A stretch of DNA of 64,000 nucleotides from Darksidea phi (GCA_030770425.1 JASJFT010000119.1:62001-126000), one strand, 5' to 3'; shown: positions 44,133 through 55,193, counted from the first letter of the stretch. Notes: generated from the letters alone by a model not told the origin. Program-made: numbers and translations.

Positions 44133-45701
44133 GCCATGCCTTCATTTAAGAAGCAGAAGCTTAACGACCATGCCCCCTCGTTAGCGTCCGCGGCGCACAA
44201 ACTCAAGCCCTCGAAGCCGTCAGCGTCCGCGAAATCAAGCGTCAAACCTGCCCCCCGTAAAGAGCCGGAGCCGGAGTCGAGTGAGGACGAGGAAGATGAG
44301 TTCGAGGGATTTGACGAAGGAGAGGAGGATGATGAGGAGCAGGACCGAGCAACATCAGGCGAGGTTGCAAAGAAGACGTTTGCTGACCTCGGCGTGCGGG
44401 AAGAGCTATGCGAGGCGTGCGCCAACCTCAAGTTCACACACCCGACGCCGATCCAGGAGCAGTCTATACCGCTGGCACTCGAAGGAAGAGATGTAATCGG
44501 ATTGGCTGAGACGGGATCTGGAAAGACAGCTGCCTTTGTTCTGCCCATCCTCCAGTCCTTGATGGAGAAGCCCCAGTCGCTATTTGGGCTGGTGCTTGCG
44601 CCCACACGAGAGCTTGCATATCAGATATCGCAGCAGGTTGAGGCGCTTGGCAGCATCATCAATGTGAAGTGTGCTACGCTCGTTGGAGGCATGGATATGG
44701 TCCCACAAGCTATTGCGCTTAGCAAGAGACCACACATTGTGGTTGCTACACCTGGAAGATTGCTTGATCATCTTGAGAATACGAAAGGGTTCTCGTTGAA
44801 GCATCTCAAGTACCTTGTCATGGATGAGGCGGATCGCCTCCTTGATCTGGATTTTGGACCTGCAAGTTGCACTGGACATGCCACAATTGGAGCACTTGCT
44901 AACGAGCGCTAGATATTAGACAAGATTCTGAAAGTGCTGCCGAGAGATGGTCGCCATACCTACCTCTTCTCTGCTACCATGTCCTCCAAGGTAGAGAGTC
45001 TGCAGCGTGCTTCACTCCACAACCCGATTCGAGTCAGCATTTCGTCAAGTTCGCATCAAGTAGTCTCTACGTTAATGCAGAGGCTCATCTTCCTACCACA
45101 CAAGCACAAGGACCTCTACCTCATTCATCTCTTGAATGACGCCATTGGACATCCTACCATAATCTTTACACGAACTGTCAACGAGACCCAGCGCATTGCG
45201 ATCCTGCTACGAACGCTCGGTTTCGGTGCTATACCTCTCCATGGTCAGCTGAGTCAGTCATCTCGCCTTGGCGCACTGTCAAAATTCAAAAGCAAGAGCC
45301 GCGACATCCTCGTAGCGACAGATGTTGCAGCCCGTGGTCTTGACATTCCGTCTGTCGATCTCGTTATCAACCTCGACTTGCCCGCCGACAGCAAAACTTA
45401 CGTCCACCGCGTCGGTCGTACCGCGCGAGCAGGAAAGAGCGGCAAAGCCATTTCCTTCGTGACGCAGTATGATGTCGAGCTCTGGCTGCGCATTGAAAAT
45501 GCACTTGGGACGAAGATTCAAGAGGAGACTATCCAGAAAGACGAAGCGATGGTGTTGCTGGAAAGGGTTAGTGAGGCGCAGAGGGTTGCTGTAAAGGAGA
45601 TGAAGGAGATCCATGACCAGCGGGGACGAGGAAAGGGTGGCTTCAAGGGAGGGAAGAAGGGTAAGAGGGGCAGGGATGAAATGGATAGAGAGGAGGGTTG
45701 A
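44133..45701 (+). CDS. RRP3: DEAD-box ATP-dependent RNA helicase Rrp3
   Basis: Exons 44133-44861 and 44913-45701 give 505 residues. The 51-bp intron has a GC donor (CCT then GCAAGT) and an AG acceptor after GCTAAC; only this donor restores DLDFGP followed by [22 protein letters not shown]. All helicase motifs are visible: Q-motif with [18 protein letters not shown] (I), PTRELA (Ia), TPGR (Ib), DEAD (II), SAT (III), TRTVNE (IV), [10 protein letters not shown] (V) and HRVGRTAR (VI). The N-terminus is acidic ([21 protein letters not shown]) and the C-terminus Gly/Lys-rich, typical of Rrp3, the nucleolar helicase for 18S rRNA maturation. An upstream in-frame ATG at 44097 would add 12 residues; 44133 starts with the more usual MPSFKKQK. 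Confidence 0.93.
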
Positions 45702-47716
45702 GCTGGTCAGCTAAGCTTGCTTTGGAGCTTGTTGGTGTTCGGCCTTTGCGGGTTGGGATATCGGTGTCTGATTTTCTCTGGGTCCTATCTTGCTCACATT
45801 TCTTCCGTATTGATGCTTCATTATATGCATTGGAGTTAACGGTTTGGGAAGCATCTTCCCTGCCGCTATTGTTGTCTCTTTCTCTTCAAGTTCCCATCAT
45901 AAACCTATCTTTCATCTAACCTATCCTCGGAAGAGTAACCATGCAAAGCGCGAATTAGTAAGTAGACACCCCGTTGTAACATATAGGCTAAAGTGGCGCA
46001 GATGAGCGATATGCTAGAGCCAGCAACAGCTACAGTAGCGCCATGGCGAGCCCAGTAGCACGGATCTATTAGGAGAGTGTTGTTGAAGAAGTGATGTTGT
46101 GCTAAGAGTTGCGCAGGTTATATAGGATACAGGTAATGGTTAATACCACTCATACTGTTGTGGAGTCAGATTTTTATCTTTGTCGAGCATTTACTATACC
46201 CGCGTTTTTACTAGTATGCTGCGATGAGACGGTATTTTATGCAGCAAAACGACGTATACAAATACGGAAAGAGGTACAAGCAGAGGTGGTAGATGAAGCG
46301 GAGTCTACAATTCGGAGCCCAAAATAATAATGTCTTCAAATATTTTCGTGACGGTCGTCGGGTCAGCTTTCTCCTTACGGTGGTATGCAAATCACTTTAG
46401 TACAGCTTATATTACCCCCTCGATTCTCGTAGATCCTTGCTTAGTTAAAATGTCTAGAGCTTAGACAGTCACAATGTACAACTATCTGAAATTCAAAAAA
46501 AAAAAAAATTAAAATTATCGATTGTAAGCGAACGGAGGAATCTTAACTCACCGTTCAATGTTCGAAACATCACCTCGCCGTACTATGTACAGTTCTACAG
46601 CTCTATTATCGTGTATAAGGTGCGGGTATAGCACCTCTACTGTGTACAAACTGCTACTGTGTTTCGTGCGGACCTTACAAAAGTGACTCCCACTATATAA
46701 ATCCAAATCAATAATACTATTAGCTAGATACTCTAGACCTTATCTATACACCAAGACGCGTGTCCATTATTGTACTACATCCTCTCCATTCTATTATTAT
46801 TCATCGTCCCTGCTTCCGGAAGTGGAAGCGCCAAAATACGTTCTCAGCCCCAGCGCGATCAGACGTGACGAGACGAAGGAGACAGGTTTCTTTGCACCGC
46901 TTCACAACCTAGCCTTAGTCCTCCAGCCTGTAGCGTACCGCATCATAAAGTGCAAGCGACATCCTCTTGAAACCGCGGTGGCTCCACATCCTTGCGCCTC
47001 TGCAATACCGCCGCCGTCATCCTGTAAAATTTTGGAATCTGCCCAAAGAAGGTATCAATACCGTCCGGATGATCAACCCTCAAGTTATCCTCCACTTTCG
47101 TTTTCAATATGGGATCCACAGGTGAGAGCTGTCGGCGAGACTGCCCGTGTTGAACGCCCAAGGCGTCTGCTGAAAGGACGCGGTATGTGGAGGGCCGATG
47201 GGGAAGCGTCGATGGTGCCGCACCGGTCGCGAGTGTTCTGTAAGGAGGTTATCGCTGATCCTGGCGTATCTGTCATGACAACGAAGCGCGACGGTTAATG
47301 CGCTTAGGGGCGCGACGCATATGACGGCCATAGAATGAGCGATAATAATCAATGAAGATCATAACTCCACCAGCTCAAGAAAGCTTCGAGCGCAGAGCGG
47401 AAACGTTTCAGGACCTAAAAGTTGAAGATGGATGGCAAATCGGCAGAATAATCGACTGATGTCCGGCGTGTATTGCGTGGTGGGGTGGAACAAGTACTCA
47501 TGCCAGCCCTGCTGATAGCAAGATAGACCATGCGCGTTCGCTTGTCTCGCCCCCATCCTGCCAAGTTCATATACGAATCAGCCGAAAATCCTTGCGATAA
47601 TCATCCTTTGCAAGACACCCTTCCTCCACTTATTCGGCATTATATACCCCTGCTCACGTTTATACGCTGAGCAAAGTTGAGCTTGTTGATCATACCCAGG
47701 TGCACATGCTGCCGAC
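45702..47716. other. Gene-free accessory boundary
   Basis: This marks the change from compact core genes to accessory DNA. It holds repeat copy 2 (46552-46710), a poly-A run at about 46496-46508, and minus-strand fragments between 46943 and 47556 (for example IPKFYRMTAAVLQRR and LQLLGPETFPLCARSF). These look like eroded protein sequence but lie in different frames, and I cannot assign them to a family. Confidence 0.45.
46552..46710 (+). repeat. Dispersed repeat, copy 2 of 3
   Basis: Aligned to 6043-6195 and especially 53744-53877. The best-conserved core is CTCTATTATCGTGTATAAGG, then GGGTATAGCACCTCTACTG, TTTCGTGCGGACCTT and ATCCAAATCA. This copy has both the 5' block shared with copy 1 and the internal block shared with copy 3, so it is the most complete of the three. 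Confidence 0.75.
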
Positions 47717-50700
47717 ATGGATGGACGTCTTCCATACGACGCGTCTCATCCTTCAAAGCGACAAAAGACTTTCCATGGAGACCTGGGCGATGTCGTTGAT
47801 GAGTCGCGAAACTGTTCGCCCACTCCACGACAAGATCATTACACGATCGCCTGGATCTGCGCTCTGCACATAGAGATGGCAGCAGCTCGTGCTATGCTGG
47901 ACGAAACTCACCAAGCCCTACCCATGCATGTGAACGACAGCAACACCTACATACTGGGAAGCATCAAGCATCACGGCGTTGTCATTGCGTGCTTGCCAAC
48001 TGCCCAATATGGAACGAATAACGCAGCAAACGTAATAACCCACTTGATGCGTACCTTCCCATCGATCCGGTTGGGTTTGATGGTAGGGATTGGAGGCGGG
48101 GTGCCGAGCAAGGCTGATGTACGTTTGGGTGACATCGTTGTCGGAACAAGGGTGATGCAGTATGATCTTGGGAAAATCGTTGGCGGCGGACAACTCCAGC
48201 GAACAGCTATCTCTAGGATTCCTCACCAGTTGCTCAGGACAGCCGTGTCCACCCTTCGTTCGGAACACGAGCTGCAGCCCAGTCGAGTCCTGTCCATCTT
48301 ACGGGAGAGGATGGAAGGACACCCCGAGTACGGTCGCCCGAGCTCACCGGATCGCCTCTTTCAAGCGACTTATGATCATGAAGACCACAAAGGCCCCGGC
48401 TGTGATGGATGCGGTCAGTCGAAGCTGGTGCTACGAAGCAGGCGGATATCCGATGATCCGATGATACATTATGGTGCGATTGCTTCAGGGAACCAAGTCA
48501 TGAGACACGGCAGAACCCGGGATGAGGTTGCCCGACAACTGGATGTCATCTGTTTCGAAATGGAGGCTGCTGGCCTGATGGATATTCTCCCTTGTCTCCC
48601 AATTCGGGGAATCTGCGACTACTCAGATTCTCACAAGAGCAAGGAATGGCAGAGGTATGCCGCAGCAACCGCGGCCGCATACGCAAGGGAATTGCTCGGG
48701 GTGCTACCTGTGGCTGAATCGCAAGCAAGAGTTACCTACACGCCTAGCACTTGTAAGTTAGCTTAGAACTCGGGAACAACTTTGAGTCACTGCTGCTGAC
48801 ACCTGATGTGCAGATCAGTTCTCGTCGCACGAACGCCGGCAGCGCTTGCTAGACTCCCTCAGATTCAAGCAAATCGATTCTCGTAAATCAACCATAGAAA
48901 CCGCCCACGCAAAAACGTGTCGCTGGTTCCTCAACCACCCCAGCTATCAAGCATGGCTTGATCCCGGAAAATTAACGCAACATCATGGCTTTTTGTGGAT
49001 GAGTGGCAAGCCGGGTGCTGGAAAGTCAACAATGATGAAGTTCGCATACTCAAGCATGAAGAGAAAGGCCTGTGGCGGGCATTCTATCACTGCCTCCTTT
49101 TTCTTTAACGCTCGAGGTGAATACTTGGAACAGTCGATCTTCGGAATGTACCGATCATTGCTGCTCCAGCTGCTCGAAGGATACCCTGATCTCCAGACAG
49201 TCTTGGACGATCCCGACCTTGTTTCCCAGAGTCAGAATGGCTGCCCTTCCTTGAATGTTCTCAAGGACCTCTTTCACAACGCAGTTTCCGCCCTCGGTCA
49301 ACGCTCGTTTACCTGCTTCGTCGATGCTCTCGACGAGTGTGACGAACAACAAGTTATGGACATGGTCCAATACTTTGAAGAGCTGGCAGAACAATCCACA
49401 GACAACGGCATCGCGCTCCGGATCTGTTTCTCCAGTCGACATTATCCCTACATCGTCATTCAACGGGGGATCCGCCTTACACTGGAGGACCAGCCAGGCC
49501 ATGCCGAAGACTTGGCAAACTACGTCGCAAGCCGGCTCCGAATCAAAGACCCCGCGCTCATCGAAGAGCTTCTCGGGAAAGCTGCTGGTGTTTTCTTGTG
49601 GGTCGTCTTAGTTGTCAACATTCTCAACAGAGAATATGGCCGGGGTCGACTGGCTCTAAGAAAGAGACTCGAAGAAATACCGGGTGGTTTGAGCGAACTG
49701 TTCAGAGACATCCTAAGACGTGACAATGAGAATATGGAGGATCTCCTACTTTGCGTCCTCTGGATTCTCTACGCAAAGCGGCCGTTGCAACCGAAGGAAT
49801 TCTACCATGGTCTCTGGTCTGGTTTGTCACTGAAAGGTCTGGCCGATCCCGAAATCCCAGATGTCGCCGCCCCAGATGCTGGTGATAGCGTTAATAGATG
49901 TGTTATCAGTTCGTCAAAAGGACTCGCTGAGATCACGAAATCCAAGGAGCCAACGGTCCAATTCATCCATGAATCTGTCCGGGACTTCCTCGTCAAAGAC
50001 AAGGGTCTGCAAGAATTGTGGCCTGATCTTGGATTCGACTACGAGAGCCCAAGCCATGAGAGACTCAAAGAGTGTTGCAACTCATACATGAATCATATCT
50101 TGGCGCGTACGTCTGTTAGCGAGCTGCTATCACAGACAAATTCAAAGGGGCAAGCGAAAATCTCAAAAGAGTACCCGTTTTTGGAGTATGTCAGCAAGCA
50201 TATTCTCTACCATGCCAACGCTGCTGCGGATGCGGTCCCTCAACATGAGTTTTTATCTCGTTTTCCCGTTCCCACTTGGATCAGTTGCATCAATCTTTTC
50301 GAAAAGCACCAGGTTCGTAGATACAAGCCAGAGGCAAGCCTTTTCTATATTCTCGCAGACAAAGGATTCTCGGAGCTCATCCGCACGAGGCTCAAAGACG
50401 ACCCACGTGTTCATGTTTTTGGAGAGAGATACAGGTACCCGCTGTTTGCCGCTTTGGCCAACGGCAACAAAGATGCTGTTGCTGCTCTTCTGAACTCGCC
50501 CTCGAGCATCTGTAACGGAGTCGACATTACAGAGGGTCTGAGCTGCAGGAAAGACTTAAAAGAATACAAAAATCGAACACCGTTATCTTGGGCTGCCCAG
50601 GATGGTCGGGCAGGCATTGTTAGGCTGCTTCTCCAAACAGGGACGGCCGTCAATGAGGCGGATGGGGGGGGCCAAAAGCCACTCTTACGGGCCTCAGAGA

Positions 50701-51482
50701 ACGGCCACGAGGCAGTAGCAAGGCTTCTTATCGACAGAGGAGCAGACGTCAATACTAGCAATAAAGACGGATCGACACCACTCTCTTGGGCCTCAAGGAG
50801 CGGCCACGAGGCAGTAGCAAGGCTTCTTATCGACAGAGGAGCAGACGTCAATACTAGCGATAAAGACGGATGTGCACCACTCTATTACGCCTCAAGGAGG
50901 GGCCACGAGGCAGTAGCAAGGCTTCTTGTTGACAGAGGAGCAGACGTCAATACTAGAAATAAAGACGGATGGACACCACTCTCTTGGGCCTCAAAGAGCG
51001 GCCACGAGGCAGTAGCAAGGCTTCTTATCGACAGAGGAGCAGACGTCAACACTAGTAGTGAATACGGATCGACACCACTCTATTACGCCTCAAGGAGGGG
51101 CCACGAGGCAGTAGCAGGGCTTCTTATCGACAGAGGAGCAGACATCAATACTAGCAGCGAATACGGATCGACACCACTCTTACAGGCCTCAGAGAACGGC
51201 CACGAGGCAGTAGCGAGGCTTCTTATCGACAGAGGAGCAGACGTCAACGCTAGTAGTAAATACGGATGGACACCACTCTTACAGGCCTCAAAGAACGGCC
51301 ACGAGGTAGTAGTAAGGCTTCTTATTGACAGAGGAGCCGACGTCAACGTTGGCAACGAATACGGATCGACACCACTCTCTTGGGCCTTAATGAGCGGCCA
51401 CGAGGCAGTAGCGAGGCTTCTTATCGACAGACGAGCAGACGTTAATACCAGCGCCAAAGACAGATCTATACCACTCTCCTAG
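47717..51482 (+). CDS. NOD-like receptor: PNP_UDP - NACHT - ankyrin repeats
   Basis: Exons 47717-48752 and 48814-51482 with a 61-bp intron give 1234 residues; splicing recreates the standard linker YQFSSHERRQRLLDSLRF. Residues about 40-340 are a purine-nucleoside-phosphorylase-like effector domain (GLMVGIGGGVPS, CFEMEAAGLMD, IRGICDYSDSHK, AAAYARELL). The NACHT NTPase follows, with Walker A SGKPGAGKST and Walker B CFVDALDECDE. The C-terminus is one diverged plus about eight near-identical ankyrin repeats. Such receptors sense a ligand through the repeats and activate the N-terminal enzyme domain; relatives with PNP domains hydrolyse nucleotides or nucleosides in defence. The TAG stop falls inside a repeat where the others have TGG, and the repeats go on beyond it, so the receptor is probably truncated compared with its ancestor. 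Whether it still works is open. Confidence 0.9.
50668..51480 (+). repeat. Near-identical 99-bp ankyrin-coding tandem repeats
   Basis: Units begin at about 50668, 50767, 50866, 50965, 51064, 51163, 51262, 51361 and 51460 in perfect 99-bp (33-codon) register. Most differ only at a few positions, clustered at the variable surface residues: around GSTPLSW/GCAPLYY/GWTPLLQ and TSNKD/TSSEY. The core GHEAVARLLIDRGADVN is almost invariant. This is the pattern of recent unequal exchange with selection at binding positions. Confidence 0.9.
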
Positions 51483-51558
51483 GCCTTATGCAATGGCTAT
51501 AAGACGGTCGTAAGGCTTCTTATCGATAATAGGGTAGACACCAGCGCCAGTAACGATA

Positions 51559-53407
51559 ACGTGTTTCATAAGCGAGCGGTCAATATAAGCGAGCGGTCAA
51601 CCTCATCAACTTTTCGCGCACAAAAAGCCACGTAGTTCAACAACGCATCAGAATTCTATTGAAATAGTACTAGTAATAGATTAAGCAGTATCTATAGTAG
51701 GCTTCTTACACGTTCGTGAGTTATACCCAGGTTCTCTGCAGCGCGTGCAGCGCGCTGAAGCCTGTCGGCTCACACCTGATTGCGCAGCAACTTGACGTCT
51801 TTCGTTCTCTTGCTGCTGCTTAGCAGCCTTTTGAATAATAATAGCCTCCCCCTCTGCCTTGGTTAGGACGCCCTGCTTCTGGATCCTCTTCTTTTTACGC
51901 TTTCTGCGCGTTATAGCGGCCTTAATTGCCTTCTCTAGGCTCGCGATTCGTTCGCGTATGAACACAGCTTCATGAGCCATCACCTCAGCGCCTTTCCTCA
52001 GCTAATCGATAGCTATAATAATAGAAGCAGGCGACGAACTCTTATACCTACGTACGCGCTTACGAATTAACGTTAATTAAGCCTCTACTTCGCGCGCGTT
52101 GCTTGGTGTTCTGGCCTCCTATACAGCCTCTAGTAGGGCTACTAGCGACGGCGTCCTTAGCTTGATATCGAGCTTCGAGATTACTACCTCTGAATCGTGT
52201 AGAACTAGGCTAGCGCCTCGAAAGCTCGTATAGATATTCTTCTCTATAATAGCCTTATCATAGGCTGCGCGGAAGGCGGATAGGAATTTAAGCTTCGTAA
52301 TATAGTAGATATAATCGCGAATCAGGCTGTTGATCTAGTCCCTATACGCGCGCTTCAACGGCGAGAAACAGCCTATATTAAGCGGCTGTAGGAGGTATAA
52401 CGAATAAGCTAGTATATAGAGAGCGTAGATATTATTCTCCTTATAGAGGTCCTGGAATTCGTTCGAGATATGACTACTATAGCTATTAAGAATTAGTAGC
52501 TGGCGCGCGCCTACTCTACGATCTGTCGTATACCTAATAAAGTGCTTCAACTAGGCAACTCCTAGATTATTATTCGTCTAACCGTTCTCACTAACAGCGA
52601 TAGCCTAATCGCCTGGTATATCGCTCTCGTACTAGGTAGAGAGGTAGTACTTACCAGCGAGGATGATAAAGGGCGGAATAGCCTACCTAGTAGCGTTAAT
52701 TCCCTGTATTATAGTAACCTACTCGCGATTGCCTGGCTGGATAGCTTTAGCCTACCCGCGTCTCTCTGAGCTAGTAACGACTAGTCGCGGCGTTATCTTG
52801 CCTATTAGGAAGCCAGCTTCGTCGAAGTTATAGATATCCTGATTAGTAATACCCCAGGCAGCCTTAGTACGCGCTACTCGGTTAAACTAGGATCGAATAA
52901 TATTAGGATCCTCGCAGAGAGCTCGCTGTCGATCGTAGGGTCGATTAAATCGTGTTTTGACGCTATTAGTTCGCTGGACGAAGTTCCTAGGCCACAGCTT
53001 GCCCACCTGCTTAGCGCCGCGCGTAGTGAGTAGTCTATTCGCCATATCTCGTATAGCATCTAGAGTAGGGGTAAATCCTCGCGAATCTAGGTCGAGTATA
53101 TAGCTAACAATCACCTCCTCCTCTAGCTCAGAAAGCTTCTTTGATTTGGGCTGGTAATCGCGTCGCGCAGCGATTCCAGCGCGTCGGCGACGAACTGTTG
53201 TGTTGGGGACGTTAAACGTGGCTGCAGCGCGACTAACACTCTGGATCTGATTCTGATTGATAGCTGAGATGGCTAGGGAGATATCTGCTTCGTTGCAGGG
53301 CAATCGAATAGTAGTTGGTTGAGCCATGAGAGTTGATAGGTAACGCGTCGCAAAATTTGATGAGGTTGACCGCTCGCTTATATTGACCGCTCGCTTATGA
53401 AACACGT
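51559..53407 (-). mobile_element. Fot1/pogo-like Tc1-mariner transposon with 51-bp perfect TIRs
   Basis: A 1,849-bp element flanked by TA on each side (51557-51558 and 53408-53409), the usual target duplication. The inverted repeats agree at the first 51 bases and then drift. Each TIR contains a 16-bp subrepeat twice (ATAAGCGAGCGGTCAA), a likely transposase-binding pair. The transposase lies on the minus strand. The element sits inside a decayed ankyrin unit of the neighbouring NLR. Confidence 0.92.
51681..53327 (-). pseudogene. Degraded pogo/Fot1-type transposase
   Basis: From an ATG at 53327 the frame reads a psq/CENP-B-type helix-turn-helix region (ISLAISAINQNQIQSVSRAA, then NTTVRRRRAG) followed by a second DNA-binding domain (SRGFTPTLDAIRDMAN) up to about 52887. 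The middle is broken by many stops. A recognisable DDE superfamily piece remains at 52335-52550 (LLILNSYSSHISNEF and LLQPLNIGCFSPLKRAY). The C-terminal part at 51681-51983 has a Lys-rich helix and a zinc-knuckle-like CTRCREPGYNSRTC. The breaks are rich in TA dinucleotides, as expected from RIP. It cannot make an active transposase. Confidence 0.88.
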
Positions 53408-53409
53408 TA

Positions 53410-53500
53410 TAGATTAATACTATATTTATAGACCTTAGAGAGTAGCTATAAGGCGGAAATAAGGCTTTCTATCGATAAGGGAGCGATTATAAGGCCTTAG
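53410..53500 (+). pseudogene. Decayed ankyrin unit continuing beyond the transposon
   Basis: Aligned to the 99-bp ankyrin consensus in the register interrupted at 51556, this stretch keeps CCT, GAG, AAGGC, TATCGA and GGAGC blocks, with nearly all differences being C-to-T or G-to-A. It shows that the ankyrin array once ran through the insertion point. Confidence 0.75.
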
Positions 53501-53743
53501 CTCTATATAGGCTAGCTGTTAGGCCGAAGCGCGCGCGGGGCTAGCAACCGCTAGCCGAGGCCTGCGTATATACTATTCTGCGTTAGAGATATCTAGCTAT
53601 AGATTATTCTTACCTTTTGTAAGGTTGTATAGCCTGGCGGTGCAGAGCTAGGCCGTTACAGCTATACCTATTTATATAATTTTTCAATTTTAGCTTTATA
53701 CCCCTATATATTAAAAAATAATAATGATATTTAACTATAGTCT

Positions 53744-53877
53744 TATACTCTATTATCGTGTATAAGGTGTGGGTATAGCACCTCTACTGTGTACAAACTC
53801 CTACTGTGTACAAACTCCTACTGTGTTTCGTGCGGACCTTCTGAAGAGACTCCCACTATGCAAATCCAAATCAAATA
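53744..53877 (+). repeat. Dispersed repeat, copy 3 of 3
   Basis: Very close to copy 2 over CTCTATTATCGTGTATAAGG, GGGTATAGCACC, TTTCGTGCGGACCTT and ATCCAAATCA. A 17-bp piece (TGTGTACAAACTCCTAC) is duplicated in tandem here but single in the other copies. It lies about 340 bp from the transposon end but is not part of it. Confidence 0.75.
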
Positions 53878-54854
53878 GTCTTATACTTTATCGTTATCTT
53901 TATAATCTTTTAGACCGGTCTATAATACCCTATACCTTGTTTCCCTATACAGCGTCACTATTACTACCTCCGGCCGAGGGAGGTATAAGTACGACGTGCT
54001 AAGGCTACTTTAGGTATCTATATATCAGTTATAATTCGCGGTCTATAGTGGCCTTACCGCCACTAGTCCACGTACCCGCCCCCTAGTACCAGAGGGTATC
54101 CTACAATACTATAGTATTCGCCCAACGCGAGTGATTAGAGCTACAGTTAGATATGCTACAAATGGGGAAAGTCAAACAAACGTGCCCGCCGTTCCAGGTC
54201 TGTAGTCTAGGAGGGCGTATGGAGGGATTCTACGTAGGCAATGCGCATCATTGACATGATACCACATCGTACGCCTCATGGTGAATTGTAGACACTGGAA
54301 GTGCTTTCCAGTAGTGAAGTTTAGGAATACTTCGTATGCGTCTTACTGCTCTGTACCAGCGCCATACGCAGTCAGCTCAGAGCCACGCCGCAGCAGAGGA
54401 GTCAATAAAGACGGGCTACATTTACAGTAGGATTGTAATTTCTAGTACAAATATAGCGTCAAATTATTCACCAAAGCCAAGTCAATAGTGATGCGACGCT
54501 GCGGATAAGCAAAGCACACTCCAATCACGCCACAACCTGAAGCTGCAAGTTACCGCAACGGGCAAGGCAGCAATTCGTATGAACCAAGTTCACCTAATCA
54601 GGGATTACGTATGTGCCATACCCGCCCCCCGCGCTAGGATAGGTACATTTGAGTATACAAAAGAGCTCACTCTTCCAGTTGGCTAAAAGTCATGCAGTTC
54701 TCCGTATCATCGTTACTTGTTCACCCCGATCGACTACGAGTTCCAGCCGCCAATACTCTATTCAAACTTACTGTATGTTCACTCTCTGAGCCTGTCAGCT
54801 TCAGCGACAGGTATTCTAACTTCCTTCTCCAGCTCACATCACCACAGTTTCAGA

Positions 54855-55193
54855 ATGCGTTTCTCCACCACAATTATTGCTGTCGTCGCTGCTGACATTG
54901 CCAACGCCCAGTCTGAACCCTTGTACACGACTACTATCGAGCCTTCGTATGTTAGCGATGAGCCCTTGTATACGGCTACCGTAGAGCCCTTGTCTATGGT
55001 CGCCGAAGTCACCACCGCTATCGAGTCCGTCACCGACATTACTAGAGCCAATGCCACCACCGAAACTTCTTCCGCGACCGAGTCTCGCTCTGGCTCGGCC
55101 CTAGAGCAATTTACTGGTGGCGCTGTCACGACTGCCCTTCCCAGAATAGGCGCCATCGCCGGTGGTCTCTTCGCCATAGCCAATCTTTTGTAA
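54855..55193 (+). CDS. Small secreted, probably GPI-anchored Ser/Thr/Glu-rich protein
   Basis: A single exon encodes 112 residues. Residues 1-19 are a signal peptide (MRFSTTIIAVVAADIANAQ). The mature part has an imperfect repeat (SEPLYTTTIEP, DEPLYTATVEP) and a Thr/Ser-rich middle likely to be O-glycosylated. It ends in a small-residue site (near SGSA, 79-82) and a hydrophobic tail (IGAIAGGLFAIANLL), which fits GPI anchoring. No cysteines are present. A second upstream start at 54692 (MQFSVSSLL) opens another frame of 67 codons and could be a first exon or leader, but no splice joins it well. The likely place is the cell wall or plasma membrane outer face; the role is unknown. Confidence 0.55.
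   Translation: MRFSTTIIAVVAADIANAQSEPLYTTTIEPSYVSDEPLYTATVEPLSMVAEVTTAIESVTDITRANATTETSSATESRSGSALEQFTGGAVTTALPRIGAIAGGLFAIANLL

Larger units (their letters stand above)
53410..54854. other. Repeat-rich A/T-biased spacer
   Basis: This contains the decayed ankyrin unit, TA-rich RIP-like sequence around 53500-53740, repeat copy 3, and then unique sequence up to the promoter of the small secreted protein gene (GAGTATACAAAAG near 54652). No intact gene is present. Confidence 0.5.

Noticed and set aside
46822..47298. 158-codon plus-strand frame, considered as a gene
   Set aside because: No similarity or signal; the opposite strand carries fragments that look more protein-like, suggesting decayed DNA.
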